Assembly: GCF_040954835.1 (NCBI RefSeq)
Contig: NC_090711.1
Coordinates: 1,681,501 to 1,745,500, forward strand
Source of the DNA: Lepisosteus oculatus
Taxonomy: Eukaryota; Chordata; Actinopteri; Semionotiformes; Lepisosteidae
Length of the DNA stretch: 64,000 nt
Reading direction: 5' to 3'
Below, piece by piece: positions 37,020 to 48,215 of the stretch (within the stretch, counting starts at the first letter, position 1; the number at the start of each line of letters is the position of its first letter). The position numbers and the translations under genes were made by a program. The notes below the pieces were generated by a model. That model ran no database searches. It saw only the letters and a list, made by a program, of their open reading frames with translations, and had not been told where the DNA came from.

Positions 37020-40000
37020 TCAGTGCTGGACATGGACAGTGGAGCAGCCCCTGACGTCCTGGAAGAGGCTGCAGTTGAAATCAGCCATCAGCACCCTCTG
37101 GCCAGCTTCAAAGGGCTCGAAGGGGATCTGGACCCTCAGCCTCCGATTCGGCCCGAGAGCAGGTACCCTGAAAATGCACATGCACAGGTCAGCGCACCCC
37201 CCACCCAGACGAACGCTAGGCAGACGTGCCCGGTTCTCCTGAAGAGTGAACGTTGGAATTTAAAGCAGTCTTATAAATGACTAGTCCAGCCCCTGGCAAA
37301 ATTGTTGACACTGGCGTTCAATATACTTTCCCTTCGCGGTAATTAACTTAAATTGACACTGCTTCAGGCCGTAGGTGTGTAACAAACTGCTGAGGGAGAT
37401 GACAACGATGAGGTTTTCCAGAGAGTGTAAAAATAGACACTGATGGCAGGGTGATACTGTGAAGTTGGCTCAGTTCTCGCAGCCAGGTGGAAGATGGCTG
37501 TTCTGTTTAGGCCCAGAGGCGTTTAGTCTCATCAGTAATAATGACAGATGACTGGTGATCTAATTAGCACCGATTTGCAATAAATCTCACACTCTCTGAC
37601 ACCCATAAGATGCACATTGCAAATTCAAAATTATTAGTATAGCCCTACACAGTTTTGGTTAAACACAATCTTGGGGCGGAGCAGTGGCTCTGTGGCTAAG
37701 GATCTACTCCTGTGGCTGGAAGGTTGCTGGTTCAAATCATGCGGCTGGTAGATGAATCCTACTCTGTTGGGCCCCGGAGCAAGGCCCTGAACCCCAAGTG
37801 CTCCAGGGGTGCTGTATAAATGGCTGACCCTGCGCTCTGACCCCAAGATTCTCTCCCTGTCTGTGTGTCTCATGGGGAGCAAGCTGGGGTATGTAAGAAG
37901 ACAAATTCCTAATGCAAAAGATTGTATATGGCCACTAAAGCTAAAAGAGATCATTTTTCTTGACTTAAATTTAAATCTCCAGCCTTCAGGTTTGTAGATG
38001 TGCTTTAGTGGAGGCAGACTCCCTGGCAGTGTCCTACAGACTTGATGGCAAGGAGTGTGCGTCCACGATGGAGTGTGGACTTGGTGTCCTTCAGTCCCAT
38101 CTTCAGAGAATTCCTGGATGTAGAATCTGGAAATCATGGGACATGCTTCACGGAGTGCCCATTGCCCAGCAGTTACGGGACGGTAGATGGTTGCTCTTAC
38201 CCGGTTTCTTGAGGGCATTTTAGAAGCCCGGGCCCAGTCAAGGTAACGGTACAGTCTTTGAGAGTTTCTGCAGTCATGTTCTCAACAACCAGCTCGGCAA
38301 CCATTTCACCAAACAGGACTGGAGGACCTGTTGTCTGGAAGTACAAGCAAACAAGAAGAAATAATCCAGTTTTTACTCTACTAGACACTGAATAGTTTAC
38401 ACAGGGGTGTAACAATCCTACAGTGGCTGAGGAAACGTCTGGTTTAAAACGGGCAAAGTATAAACTTCCACCCAAACTCTTCCCAATCAGCTGATCATCA
38501 TCAGCCTCTTCATCAACAGATGAAGACATCGAATCTGGAGGATCTTGCTGTTGGCTCAGTGGAATGTCACTACTATGTTTGAAAAAAGCGGGACTTTTTC
38601 TGAAGTCTGAGATTTAACATTTGCTTTTTTTTCTGTGGGCTGACTGAACAGGAGCTTAGATTTTTAGAAAAATGCCTTCACCGTTAGTTTATTATTTTTT
38701 TTTGATTACTTTAAATTCTCCTGGAACCGACGTCAAACTCTGTTCCTGGGGTGGCCTTCTGCTTTCCGGTTTTTGTTCCAACCAGAATAGTCAAACGATT
38801 AACTGATTTTTTTTTTACATGAGGCATATATAGAATTTTTCTTAATGTCTTTTGCAGTTCATTGCCAGACATTCACTATCACAGTTACCTATCAATCACA
38901 CTGGAGCCATGGCAGACGTATAGCAATTATTAATGATACATTTTCGTATTTTCGGGGACGTAGGCCGATGAGGATGTGCGTGTTTGTGAAAGGTGTAGCA
39001 GGTTTGCCTTCAACGCTTTCACATGCCTCTCCTCTGAGCAGGTTATTGATTTGCAAGCCTGGAGCAGGAGTGTCTCTGTGGCCCTGGGCCTCAGTTCTAA
39101 GCACCAGAGGAACTTGGGGGGGGGGGGGGGGGGCTGAAAATGATCTGTTCAACTGATCCATGTGTGTTGCAGTACCAAATCACTTTTAGCTATTAGGCAT
39201 CAGGACAGAGTTGGGCAGTAACATCAATCCCTTTCCGAAAGACGTTGAGTAGCCTGTCTTACTAGAAGAAAAGACAGCCAGGCAGGGCTTTGACATACTT
39301 TCAGGCTGAGAGTGGGTCTGGACAGGAACATGTTCTTGGAAGTGAAGAACCCTCTGTTGTTCCAGGGCAGGTGGGTCAGGGCCTCCACCCTCATGATTTT
39401 GTTCTCCAGCACATGACCTTCGTACTTGGAGTAGGGGATCAGGATTGGAATCGTTATCTCTGAGAGAACAAAGGCAGAAATCAAGTCAACATCTCCCCTC
39501 CTGGCGTTTTGGAGTATGTTCCTCTGGATCATGATCAGGTTGGCATAACTCGATTAAGTGGGGCAAACATTTTACCTCCAGCTTAGGCAGCTATTTATGT
39601 GTCAGCTGTCTATTATTTCCCTGACAGTCTCACACAGACTTTGGGTGGAAATGATTCCTTATTTGGAATAATGGATAAGGGCAGAGTGGTGGCTCTGTGG
39701 CTAAGGATCTGCACCTGTGGCTGGAAGGTTGCCGGCCCAAATCCTGAGACCGGCAGAGGATCCTACTCTGTTGGGCCCCTGAGCAAGGCCCTTAACCCCA
39801 ACTGCTCCAGGGGTGCCGTATAAATGGCTGACCCTGTGGTCTGACCCCCAAGCTTCTCTCATTGTCTGTGTGTCTCATGGAGAGCAAGCTGGGGTATGTG
39901 AAAAGACAAATTCCTAATGCAAGAAATTGCATATGGGTGATAAAGTGATCTCTCTTATAAACCTGTTTGCTCCTAATTTGTGACTAATTTCTAAGGCACT

Positions 40001-43000
40001 AGGTGATCTACTGTCTCCACTGGACCTTTGTCTGGGGTCTCCAGTTTATAGCTCTTTTCAAACTTATGGTGGTGCTGGCAAGTGTCCAACACTGCAGCCT
40101 GTTTCTCTCTGGATCGGAAGAAAGTCTCATGTAATTCTGCATTAACTGTGGGTGTGTTGATAACCTAACAGTGTTAACGGTTCAGTGTCGAGACTGAACA
40201 GGACCGTAAATCCCTAGACGGAACCCTACACCATGTGATCACCTGTCTGTGGCTGCACCTCCACGTCCCTGTTCTCGCTCCAGAAGTCCTCCGCACAAAC
40301 CCCATTGTAGCAGATGGAGTCGGCGTTGATGTTGACCGTCATCTTCCGGGTGACCGTGCTGTTGCTGTGCACGATCAGCCTGAGGCTGATGTCCTGCCCC
40401 CTGACGGGGGCGCTCTGCTCCTCGATCTTGAGAGTGATCTCCGGCTGCTCTGGGGCAGTGGGTGGTCGCACCCCTCCGGTGACATGGCCTTTACTCACTG
40501 CCAGTGTGTAGACCTCCCTCTCCTTTGCACTGCCTGTGCAGTACAGAATACAGCCATTGACAAAGAGCACTGGTGAATCAAGAAAACTTGCAAGGTCCAC
40601 TGTGCAGTTTTCAGTACCAAACTACTGTGTACACAAGGTGTTCAAGTCTGGACTTGCGACAGTATGACGCAGAGTGGAAGGAAGTCTTCTGTACTGCTTT
40701 GGGATTGGAAAAGGACTTGTATGGAATATTTTTATGGACACTAACTTAGTCTGAATAAAGATGAATGTTGGCTACCCATCGCATCGTCTGCATACCTTCT
40801 GGGTATTTGTAGCTGCTGGTGATGTCCGTTCGTGCGTCACTGCCCACGGCCTTGGTGCTGATATTCTTGCCCACGGATTGAGTGTCAGTACTCATTTTCG
40901 TCTTGGTTCCATCAGATTCCACGTACCAGACCACGATGTCTGCGTTGACCTCAGCGAACACGAAGGGCACGTCGTATTTGTGCTCTGTGTGCCCCTCCAG
41001 GATGGCCTTCACTGGGGCCGGACCGCAGCAGAACGCTCCTGGGACAAGGAGGAGACACCCGGGTCTTCAGCTGGACAGAACATTTCGTCTAGAAGTCGTG
41101 CAACTACTGGCCGTTAGCTGTACCTTCACTCCTCTCCTGAGGCGTCGGGTCCAAAACCTGCCAGCCACCGAAGTCTCCCTGGAGATCAGGGCGGCGCATC
41201 CACGACTCCACCCAGACGTGGAAGTTCCTGCAGAACCACAGCTGTTAAATTACAAACCCTCTCTCTCTGGACATCGCTCCTTTCAGAGGCTGCGACACTC
41301 ACCAGACAGACTCATTTTGCTTTTTGGCGTTGCCGCGGTACATATCGATGGTCAGGTTCCCATCCGAGTCGTGGGCAGAATCGAAGTTGCTGACCACTCG
41401 AGTTGGGATTCCCAAGCACCTCATCACTGTGATGGAGAGAGAAGAAGCCACACTGAAGAAGACAGGGGTGTGGCAAACAGATCTTGAAGATTTGTTCAAG
41501 TTTAAGCAAGATGTTTGTAGTCCAGGATAACTCAGATTAGCAGGAGTCGCACAGTTTATAAATCAGTGTGACACACTATGGACTGTAGTGTGTCTACGGT
41601 CCATAGTGATTTGCATGTCTTTATGCCTGCGTGAGGTCTGCAGCGCTCAGACGAGCCCTCAGGGCAGCAGGTCACCTGTGCACATGACGGCAGCGAAGAC
41701 CCAGCACTGGCCGTACTTCACCGGCTGCCCTCCGGACTTGTGCCACTTCCTCAGGATCGACACGCTGTCACTCCAGCTCGTGGGCTTGACACCATCTTTG
41801 TAGTCGTCGTCCCACTTGCCCACGAGCACGCCATTGTCATCGTTTGAGTTAATCTGGGGGGGGTGGGGGGTGGGAAGGTGTAAAGGTTTCAGTCTAGTCA
41901 TCTGGAGATGTGGTGCTGATTTTCTGCAGCATCGTGATTTAGTGTCTGTCTGGAGTGTGGCGAGTTAAATTCAAATATCCATTGGTTGAAACAAGTATAG
42001 TGAAACAGTATAATTTCACAGTTCCTCAAGCTCCATTGAGTTTTCAGTGACGACATGGACTTCCATGCCCAAGCCCTCAAAATGTACTCTATTTTCATTA
42101 ACAGAGGATACCCCATCCGTGTTGTTGACAGGGCCTTCTCCTGAGCTAGCCCATGGATCATCAACTCAATTAGGAAGTCCCGGCCTCACAATTGCATTCC
42201 ATTGGTGTTTCCCTACCGCCCTAACACCCTGGACCATAAATAACTTCCCCATCTCACAGGATGATCCCTCCACTGGTACCCTTTTTTCTGAGTTCCCCAT
42301 CATCGCCCATCACAGACCACCTAATCTGTGTAAACCTTCTTGTTCACAGTTTCCTTGACCGCCCTCAGCAGTCATCCACACCAGGCACTTTCACCCTGCA
42401 ACAGGACTCACTGCATCACCTGTAAATATACATCCAATCCCACACACATTCAAGGGCAGGCCCCTCTGGACAATTCCGGATCACTCAGATGACATATCTC
42501 AGCAGCCTTATTTACTGCATCTCTTGCAGTAAATGCCCAGCTATCTACATTGGTGAAACAGGATTGAGACTGGGACACCATTTCAGGGCTGTGGGGATCT
42601 AGATCTCTCCAACCCATAGTTTCCCATTTCACCTCTAATGGCCTCCATCTGATCTCTCTGTCTGCAGTCTCACAGAGGGGTTTTGGAACTCCTACCGCAG
42701 AAAGACATCTGAAACCAAAATTATCCTGAAACTCAACGACAGACTTGTTTCCTTCTAATCCTCTCTATTCATTTGCAGGTTTTGACTTCAAACCTCTCTC
42801 GACTTCACACCACCCGAGTGCCCACTCTGCTTCTCTCCTGATCCCGCCCCCTCTCCACTCCCGGCTTTTGTTCTTCCATGCTTTATCAAGTGCCAGTTTT
42901 CCTCTCTCCATCACACCTGAAGTAGGCTCCACAGACGAAACATTGTCTCCTCTTTTCAGCATGGAATAAACCTGTACTTGTTCCTGAACAGTATAATACC

Positions 43001-46000
43001 ATCTATATCTTGTTTCAGACACAAGGTGCTGATACACCTCTCCTGCTCTGTACTTTGACATTAAAATGCATTTCTCTGTTGCTCAAAAAAGAGAAAGTGA
43101 AACACATGACACAGTGGATACGCACCATGGCACTGACGATTCTGCTGACGTAGATGGGGTTGCACCGCGCAGAGCAGTCCTCCCCAGGGTCTCTCTTGAA
43201 TTTGGGACTGGCATTCAGCATCCACAGACAGATCTCCAGGACGTCCTCCTCAAACTAAAGAGACACTCCTCGTTAACCCAGGGCAGAGCAGCAATGAGGC
43301 AACAAGAGATGCAGAACACAGACTGGCACGGGGGGGGGGGGGGGGGCGAGATGCAAACACAGCCCCCACCCCGGCACGCTGTTCCCATGGGCACCAGTGA
43401 AGCATTTCAACTGCCTCCTGGATCCCGTCCTGGAAATGTATATCTTTGAGCTGCAGTTCAGGTCTTTACCTGTCCGAAGGTCCAGGGAATGCCATGGATG
43501 TAGTCACGTGTTCCTCTAAACACCCGTCCAGAATCATTCATGACGTACTCCTGTCTCTCATCCTCCTTGGGCAGGTAGACCCAGTCCTCTGCAGCAGGGG
43601 AGACAGCAGTGGCTGTGCTAACGTGTTATACCTTCACACACTCCACTGTCTCATTGATGTATGTCTACGAGTCTGCGTTTTTTAGCATCAGACATGCCCT
43701 CAAACATATCTTTGTACAGCTCTGTTTCTAGTAGAAAAATATTAATAATCTGCTCATTATTAAACAAGGCCTTAACATCACATCTGCTGAGTATTTAACC
43801 AAATCAGTCAAGCAAGGTTTACAGGTGATACCGCAGGGCAGTTAAGACAGGAGTATGAAAATAGGGGCACTGTAGCACCACTCTCTCTCAGTCTTACCTG
43901 AGCACCAGGGGTTAAACAGCACAATGAGGTTCCCTATGGTGTGGTTCTGGACAGGGGTGGTGCCAGTCTGTAAGGACAGGGAGTATTTTCCAATACTGGC
44001 ATCAGGAGGGCTGGTGATCTTCAGGGTCACAGTGTTCTGAGATGTCTTCTGGATGGTGGCGCCCCACGACTTACTCTTCACCACGCTGGGCACCCCGAAC
44101 GCTGACCTCGTCCCTGCAGAGTCAGAGGCCTTGGGGCCTGGAACACAGAGACACTGGATTAGAGCCGCCCACTGCTGTGGACTTAAAATACTGTTTGCAT
44201 GGGCCTGGCAGACACTGTGAAACCAGTGGGTGCTAAATCTCTCACACCGAGCTGGGTGATCAATGTTGTTACATGTTTCCACAACAAGGCATTAAAAGCT
44301 TTGGAACAGTACCTAATGAATACCTCCTGAAGCCACCTCAAGGTCTTCTAGGTCTACTCTGCTTTAAGTTAAAAATGAGGTATAAGAACTCAATCTGACT
44401 AACCAGTACAGAAGGCAAACTAGATAGTGCACAAGTGGGCAGTTTCTTTCCATGACAAGGAGATTTGCTTTAGAGCATTTACTTAAGCAATTAAGACACC
44501 CAATCACTTGTGGGACCAAAGTATTGGGCGAAAGGACTCGGTGTTGTCCAGCTGCTGGGATATCGAGGTAGCAGCGCTCGTACCTGTTTCCACAGTGAGC
44601 TGCAGGGTGTCCGCCCCCTGCGGAAATTCCCTGTTAAAGGACACGGAGAGGAGGAAGTCCTGCCCTCGTCTCACTATGAGCCTGTCCTTGGAGAACCTGT
44701 TGGTGTGGTGAGCGCTGTTGTTCACATCGCAGTGGAAGTCTTTCTGAGTCACAGCTGCAGGGGGAGATGAGAGACTCCAAATCACTCTCTCTGGGTTCGG
44801 CCCGGCAGCAGTCACAGCAGGGCAGAAGGCCACAGCCTTTTTATCATAGTGGCTAAGTGCTCCCGAGTTAAACGTTTTATAACTTGGTGTAAGAGGACCT
44901 CTCCACTCAATTTGTGTTTTTGAGGGCTGAATAAGGGCATTTTTAACACACTCCTGATATAGGTGTGGCAGAAATTTAACCTAAGGACATATTAAAATCC
45001 TGAGTTCTTTACTTAGTCTACAAAATACTTTTTAGTAGTCTTAGATGGCACATAATTCCACTGGCAATTTCCTCGTTAGGACAAAATGTTCCAATTTAAG
45101 TATAGAAAGAACAGGCCTGGATCAGGGCTTAAATAGAAGCTAAACACCTAGAGATCACAATTAGAGTAATCTCTAGAGTTAGGCTGTTCAGCACCCAGGT
45201 TGAGGTGACCAAAGATCTTCAAAATCAGCAGAACCCAGGGAAACACATACAAAACACAATCGTGAGTTCCAAATACTCTTATTTAGAGTACGGGGAAAGT
45301 ACAAACAAAACAGAAACCAAACCAAAACATCTCCTAAGCCAGTGACTAATATAATAAGGTAGCTAAGATGCTAACTGGCTTCCAAATCAACAGGGCTCAC
45401 TCTCAGAATTCCAAAACATGGTCTCAAGGCTCTTGAAGACTCTTCCACAACTCACAGATTTCTTTATCCCTTGGTTAGACACATCCCTTCTCCCTTCCCA
45501 CTAGTGAATTTTGACCATATAGGATCTATCCTCTGTACTCCAGAAAGCAGATGCAACATAACCTGCTCAGGAACACCTAGCTTCCTCCTTTTTAAACTGT
45601 CACCTGACCAATTGTCTTCCAGCAACTGGTCAGGTGACTGAGGGCGGCAGCTCATTGCCCTCTGCATTTTGGGGAATGTAGTTCAGACAATATTTATGCC
45701 TAGACTTACTACCCTCATACAACTGCATAAAGAAATATTGGTAATGAATTTGACCCTGTTCTGAACTTGTAATCAATAAACAAGTGAGGATTAAAGAGCT
45801 ATATGTTAAATCTAAATAATGAAGTTGTTGATATTGTTTAAAGAAGATGTGATAATAACATTGACTTCAATTGAACCTCCAAAGACAGTTGGAAATCTGA
45901 GTCTTTAGGACCCTTTAGGAATTTTCTCATGATTAGCAGATTGCAGCCAGTTTCCTAACAACCTGTGATGAGTGATTAAAATCTGTCAGCTCCCACGCCT

Positions 46001-46747
46001 GTCTAGCCCATTCATTGAGGGAAGTAGGCAGCACTGAAAGCAGGCTCATTAGCAATGTTTTCTATTCAGGGTCCTTAAAAAACTTGTTAAACAGGATGGC
46101 TTTCAGACTTTAGATGTTTTGTGTATCTGTTTGTGCTGAAAGCAGGCTCATTAGCAATGTTTTCTATTCAGGGTCCTTAAAAAACTTGTTAAACAGGATG
46201 GCTTTCAGACTTTAGATGTTTCGTGTATCTGTTTTGTTGGTTTCAGGAGACAGCTCTATGATGACGGTGGCTGGAAAACTCTCCCAAAGAGTCAGTTAAT
46301 TATTTATTACCATTTAAAGACCTACTTTAACCCTTTTATTACTTCAGGAGGGCTTTTAACTGGTTTACAGGAAATCTGCTCCAGCTGTTCTTGTCTGCTG
46401 TCATGACGTCAGTCAGTATTAGAGATGGGAGGAAATGCTGTGACTCCATTTCAAACCGTCTTTTGCAGTCCTTCTGTGCCGTGTGAGCTCTATACCTTTA
46501 TCCAGAACTCACCTTTCACCTTTTTTTAAAAGAGATGGAGATGCTGACCCCTAGTAGAGGTGAAAGGTCAAAATTGCAGCCTGCATTGTCTCCCCGCTCT
46601 CCTCTCCCTCTGACACTTACAGAACACGTGTGCCCATTGCACAGATTGCAACATTGTAAGATACCAAGACTAACCAATAGAGAAATGGACTAAACTGTCT
46701 TGAAATGTTTCAATCCAATATTTTATTGATGACTCACCCAAAGCCAT
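37020..46747 (-). CDS. TGM-A: transglutaminase (TGM5/TGM7/EPB42-cluster-like)
   Basis: Thirteen exons, 5′ to 3′ on minus: 46738-46747, 44584-44754, 43898-44137, 43470-43588, 43126-43254, 41676-41853, 41303-41426, 41124-41227, 40796-41038, 40243-40533, 39299-39459, 38201-38334 and 37020-37167. All have AG/GT, phases fit, total 2052 bases, 683 residues (human TGM2 687). The family makes glutamyl-lysine isopeptide bonds in a calcium-dependent way. The triad is intact: Cys273 (KYGQCWVFA), His327 (WNFHVW), Asp350 (WQVLDPTPQ); Trp237 (VGKW) matches the transition-state Trp of TGM2. Order: N-terminal beta-sandwich (about 5-140, LIVRRGQDF), core (140-450), two C-terminal beta-barrels (450-683). No signal peptide; first exon encodes MALA. 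Being next to ccndbp1, as in the human 15q15 cluster, suggests that clade, but the sequence also resembles TGM2, so no symbol is given. Introns hold SINEs and a Penelope-like element. Confidence 0.95.
37676..37960 (+). mobile_element. tRNA-derived SINE in TGM-A intron 12
   Basis: The head has a polymerase III A-box-like 'tggctctgtggctaagg' and a clear B box, 'ggttcaaatc'. The body has 'tcctactctgttgggcccc', 'agcaaggccctgaacccc' and 'ctgtataaatggctgaccct', and the tail 'aattcctaatgcaaaag'. The same family recurs at 39672-39955, and a tail only at 57176-57275. It is inserted opposite to the gene. Confidence 0.85.
38201..38334 (-). other. TGM-A exon 12, diverged C-terminal barrel exon
   Basis: Same length (134 bases) and phase as TGM-B exon 12 (50558-50691) but clearly different in protein: [20 protein letters not shown] here against [20 protein letters not shown] in TGM-B. 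It lies outside the homogenised parts of the two genes. Confidence 0.85.
39116..39133 (+). repeat. poly-G tract
   Basis: Eighteen consecutive G residues lie in TGM-A intron 11. Such a run is prone to length errors and could form a G-quadruplex. Confidence 0.9.
39672..39955 (+). mobile_element. tRNA-derived SINE in TGM-A intron 10
   Basis: Second copy of the SINE at 37676-37960, sharing 'tggctctgtggctaaggatc', 'tcctactctgttgggcccc' and 'gtataaatggctgaccctg', with tail 'gcaagctggggtatgtg' and 'aattcctaatgcaag'. Its B box is damaged ('ccggcccaaatcc'), so it is unlikely to be active. Confidence 0.85.
42050..43010 (+). mobile_element. Penelope-like retroelement fragment in TGM-A intron 5
   Basis: A 5′-truncated copy. 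The + strand gives [11 protein letters not shown] near 42105, then RPPNLCK, a cysteine-rich stretch (CNRTRCITC) and, in shifted frames, a GIY-YIG endonuclease remnant ('gcccagctatctacattggt' near 42536). A 3′ UTR with 'ctgaagtaggctccacagac' and a polyA-like 'ggaataaacctg' follows. These are hallmarks of Penelope-like elements. The coding part is broken by stops and frameshifts. TGM-B lacks it at the matching intron (54300-54734), so it either inserted after the genes separated or was lost there. Confidence 0.75.
43330..43346 (+). repeat. poly-G tract
   Basis: Seventeen G residues lie in TGM-A intron 4, 76 bases upstream of exon 5. The matching place in TGM-B has only a short 'cgggggcta'. Confidence 0.9.
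44755..46737 (-). other. TGM-A intron 1
   Basis: Two kilobases without a recognisable exon. It holds a perfect-looking 102-bp tandem duplication at 46034-46237. TGM-B intron 1 is only 428 bases, so most of this sequence was gained here or lost there. Confidence 0.7.
46034..46237. repeat. 102-bp tandem duplication
   Basis: The block beginning 'ctgaaagcaggctcattagc' at 46034 is repeated at 46136 and runs to 'tagatgtttcgtgtatctg'. The copies differ at about one base in 100, so the duplication is recent. Confidence 0.95.
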
Positions 46748-46860
46748 GGTGCACAAGCTCATAGTCTTCTTAGTCTTCCTCCAGAGTCAACCTCAACAAT
46801 CAGCTGCTTCGTTCAGGAGCGAGATGCTCCTCTCAGTGTGTGGGGTTCTATTTATCTCGT
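46748..46860 (-). promoter_or_regulatory. TGM-A core promoter and 5′ UTR
   Basis: Upstream of the ATG the minus strand carries 'gagataaatagaacc' (46844-46858), a TATA-like box about 100 bases from the start codon. The 5′ UTR is closely similar to that of TGM-B (57569-57680), where the box is a fuller 'atatataaatag'. Confidence 0.5.
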
Positions 46861-47149
46861 GAAGCCCAGCCCCTCTCACATTGCTGGGCAGTCAGCATCC
46901 AGGAAAGGATACTGAAAAGCCACCACACAGGTTTGATTGAATACCAAAGGAACCTGCTCATGAATGAATTAACAGTTGCTGTAAAGGCTCACATGATTTT
47001 AACTCACATTATCCTTTTGTCACAGGTGTCAAGCTCAATAAATATCACAATATAATTTTGTTTATTTAGTGGTCTGTGAAAATGTAATTTAAACATTGCA
47101 ATCAAGAGCAATAATATGTTATTCCACTCCACAAAAATCAAAGTAAATC

Positions 47150-47760
47150 ATAGTTATAAGAATAAGGAACAAGTAATAGGTTTATTCCCTGCTGAAAAGA
47201 GAAAGAAACACATTTCAGCTGTGGAGCCTTCTTCGGGTGTGAGAAAGACAGGGCAGACAGCAAAGATTAAAGAGCACATGAGAACAAAAGCTGGGAGAGA
47301 GGAGGAGAAGGGAGCAGGGGAGAGGCAGAGAGGCCACTCAGGTGGTGCCAAGTGAAGAGGGGTGAAGAGAGGGCTGAAGTCGAAACCTGCATGTGAATAG
47401 ATATGATTACACAAAAACAAGTCTGTCATTGAGAGAAGGGGGAAGGTGTGAGGATAATTTCAGGATATTTTTTGTTTCTGATGTCTTTCTGCTGTGGGAG
47501 TTGAGAAACCTTTCTTTGAGAACACAGACGGAGAGATTAGAGTGGTCATGGCCGTTTGAGGTGAAATGAAAAACAGTGGGCTTGGAGAAATCTTTAATCC
47601 TCACAGCCCTAACATGTTCTCTGAAGCAGTCTTTGAGTCTCCTTCCTATTTCTCCAACATAGACAGCTGGGCATTTCCTGCAAGAGATACAGTAAATGAG
47701 GTTGCTGGAGGTACAAGAGGTCACCTGGGCTCCACAGCCAAAATGATGTGTTCTCTTACT
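47150..47760 (-). mobile_element. Penelope-like retroelement 3′ end with GIY-YIG domain
   Basis: On minus, 47407-47724 is open for about 105 codons with the GIY-YIG nuclease signature (NLIYCISCRKC, VYVGEIGRRL, FREHV) and its downstream FHFTSNGHDHSNLSVCVLK. The 3′ UTR follows (47150-47406), matching the copy at 42750-43010 ('cttcgggtgtgagaaagac' against its complement). Upstream reverse transcriptase is absent, so it is 5′-truncated. It sits just upstream of the TGM-A promoter. Confidence 0.8.
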
Positions 47761-47970
47761 TGTACCTTTGCAGCCTGTGCATGCTAAAACACCTACCCAT
47801 CTGAACTACTGTTATAAGAATAAAAAGAGTCGTTAAATTATTGTCTTTTATTTATCCTTGTGGGAAAATGAGTCGCCATTTCTAAGGTTTATTGGTTGAA
47901 CTGGCAAAAATGTATGTATTCTCCTTGTTCATGCAGACAAATGAACGGGATTATTTGCAGAATACCATAT

Positions 47971-48215
47971 TTTGTCATTCCAGGCGACGAGCCTGGCCTC
48001 AGTCTTGAAGAAAGTCCTAGATATTGTGAGGTAGGTGTCTGGATATCAGCCTTCATCTGTCCCTCCCCTGCAGGTGATTAGTCTCTGTAGACGTGTCTGT
48101 AGGCGGAGGTGAGTCTAATGATTTTGAGAGTGCCGGTCTCTTGCCTAATCACTTTAGGAATTTGCAGTTGGAATGAGAACACTTGTTATTCAGATGATGA
48201 ACAACGTAACTGCAG
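47971..48215 (+). pseudogene. ccndbp1 exon 10 relic
   Basis: From 'tttgtcattccaggc' at 47971 this matches ccndbp1 exon 10 and its intron (34281-34510). The exon copy, 47984-48030, keeps the acceptor AG, the donor 'gtaggt' and all codons: its three changes from the parent are third-position and silent, so the encoded ATSLASVLKKVLDIVR is unchanged. The following intron matches with about 10% changes and indels until about 48215. No other ccndbp1 exon is found nearby, so it cannot make the protein alone. Confidence 0.85.

Noticed and set aside
37020-46747. TGM-A as EPB42 (erythrocyte band 4.2)
   Set aside because: EPB42 has lost the catalytic cysteine; here Cys, His and Asp are all present.
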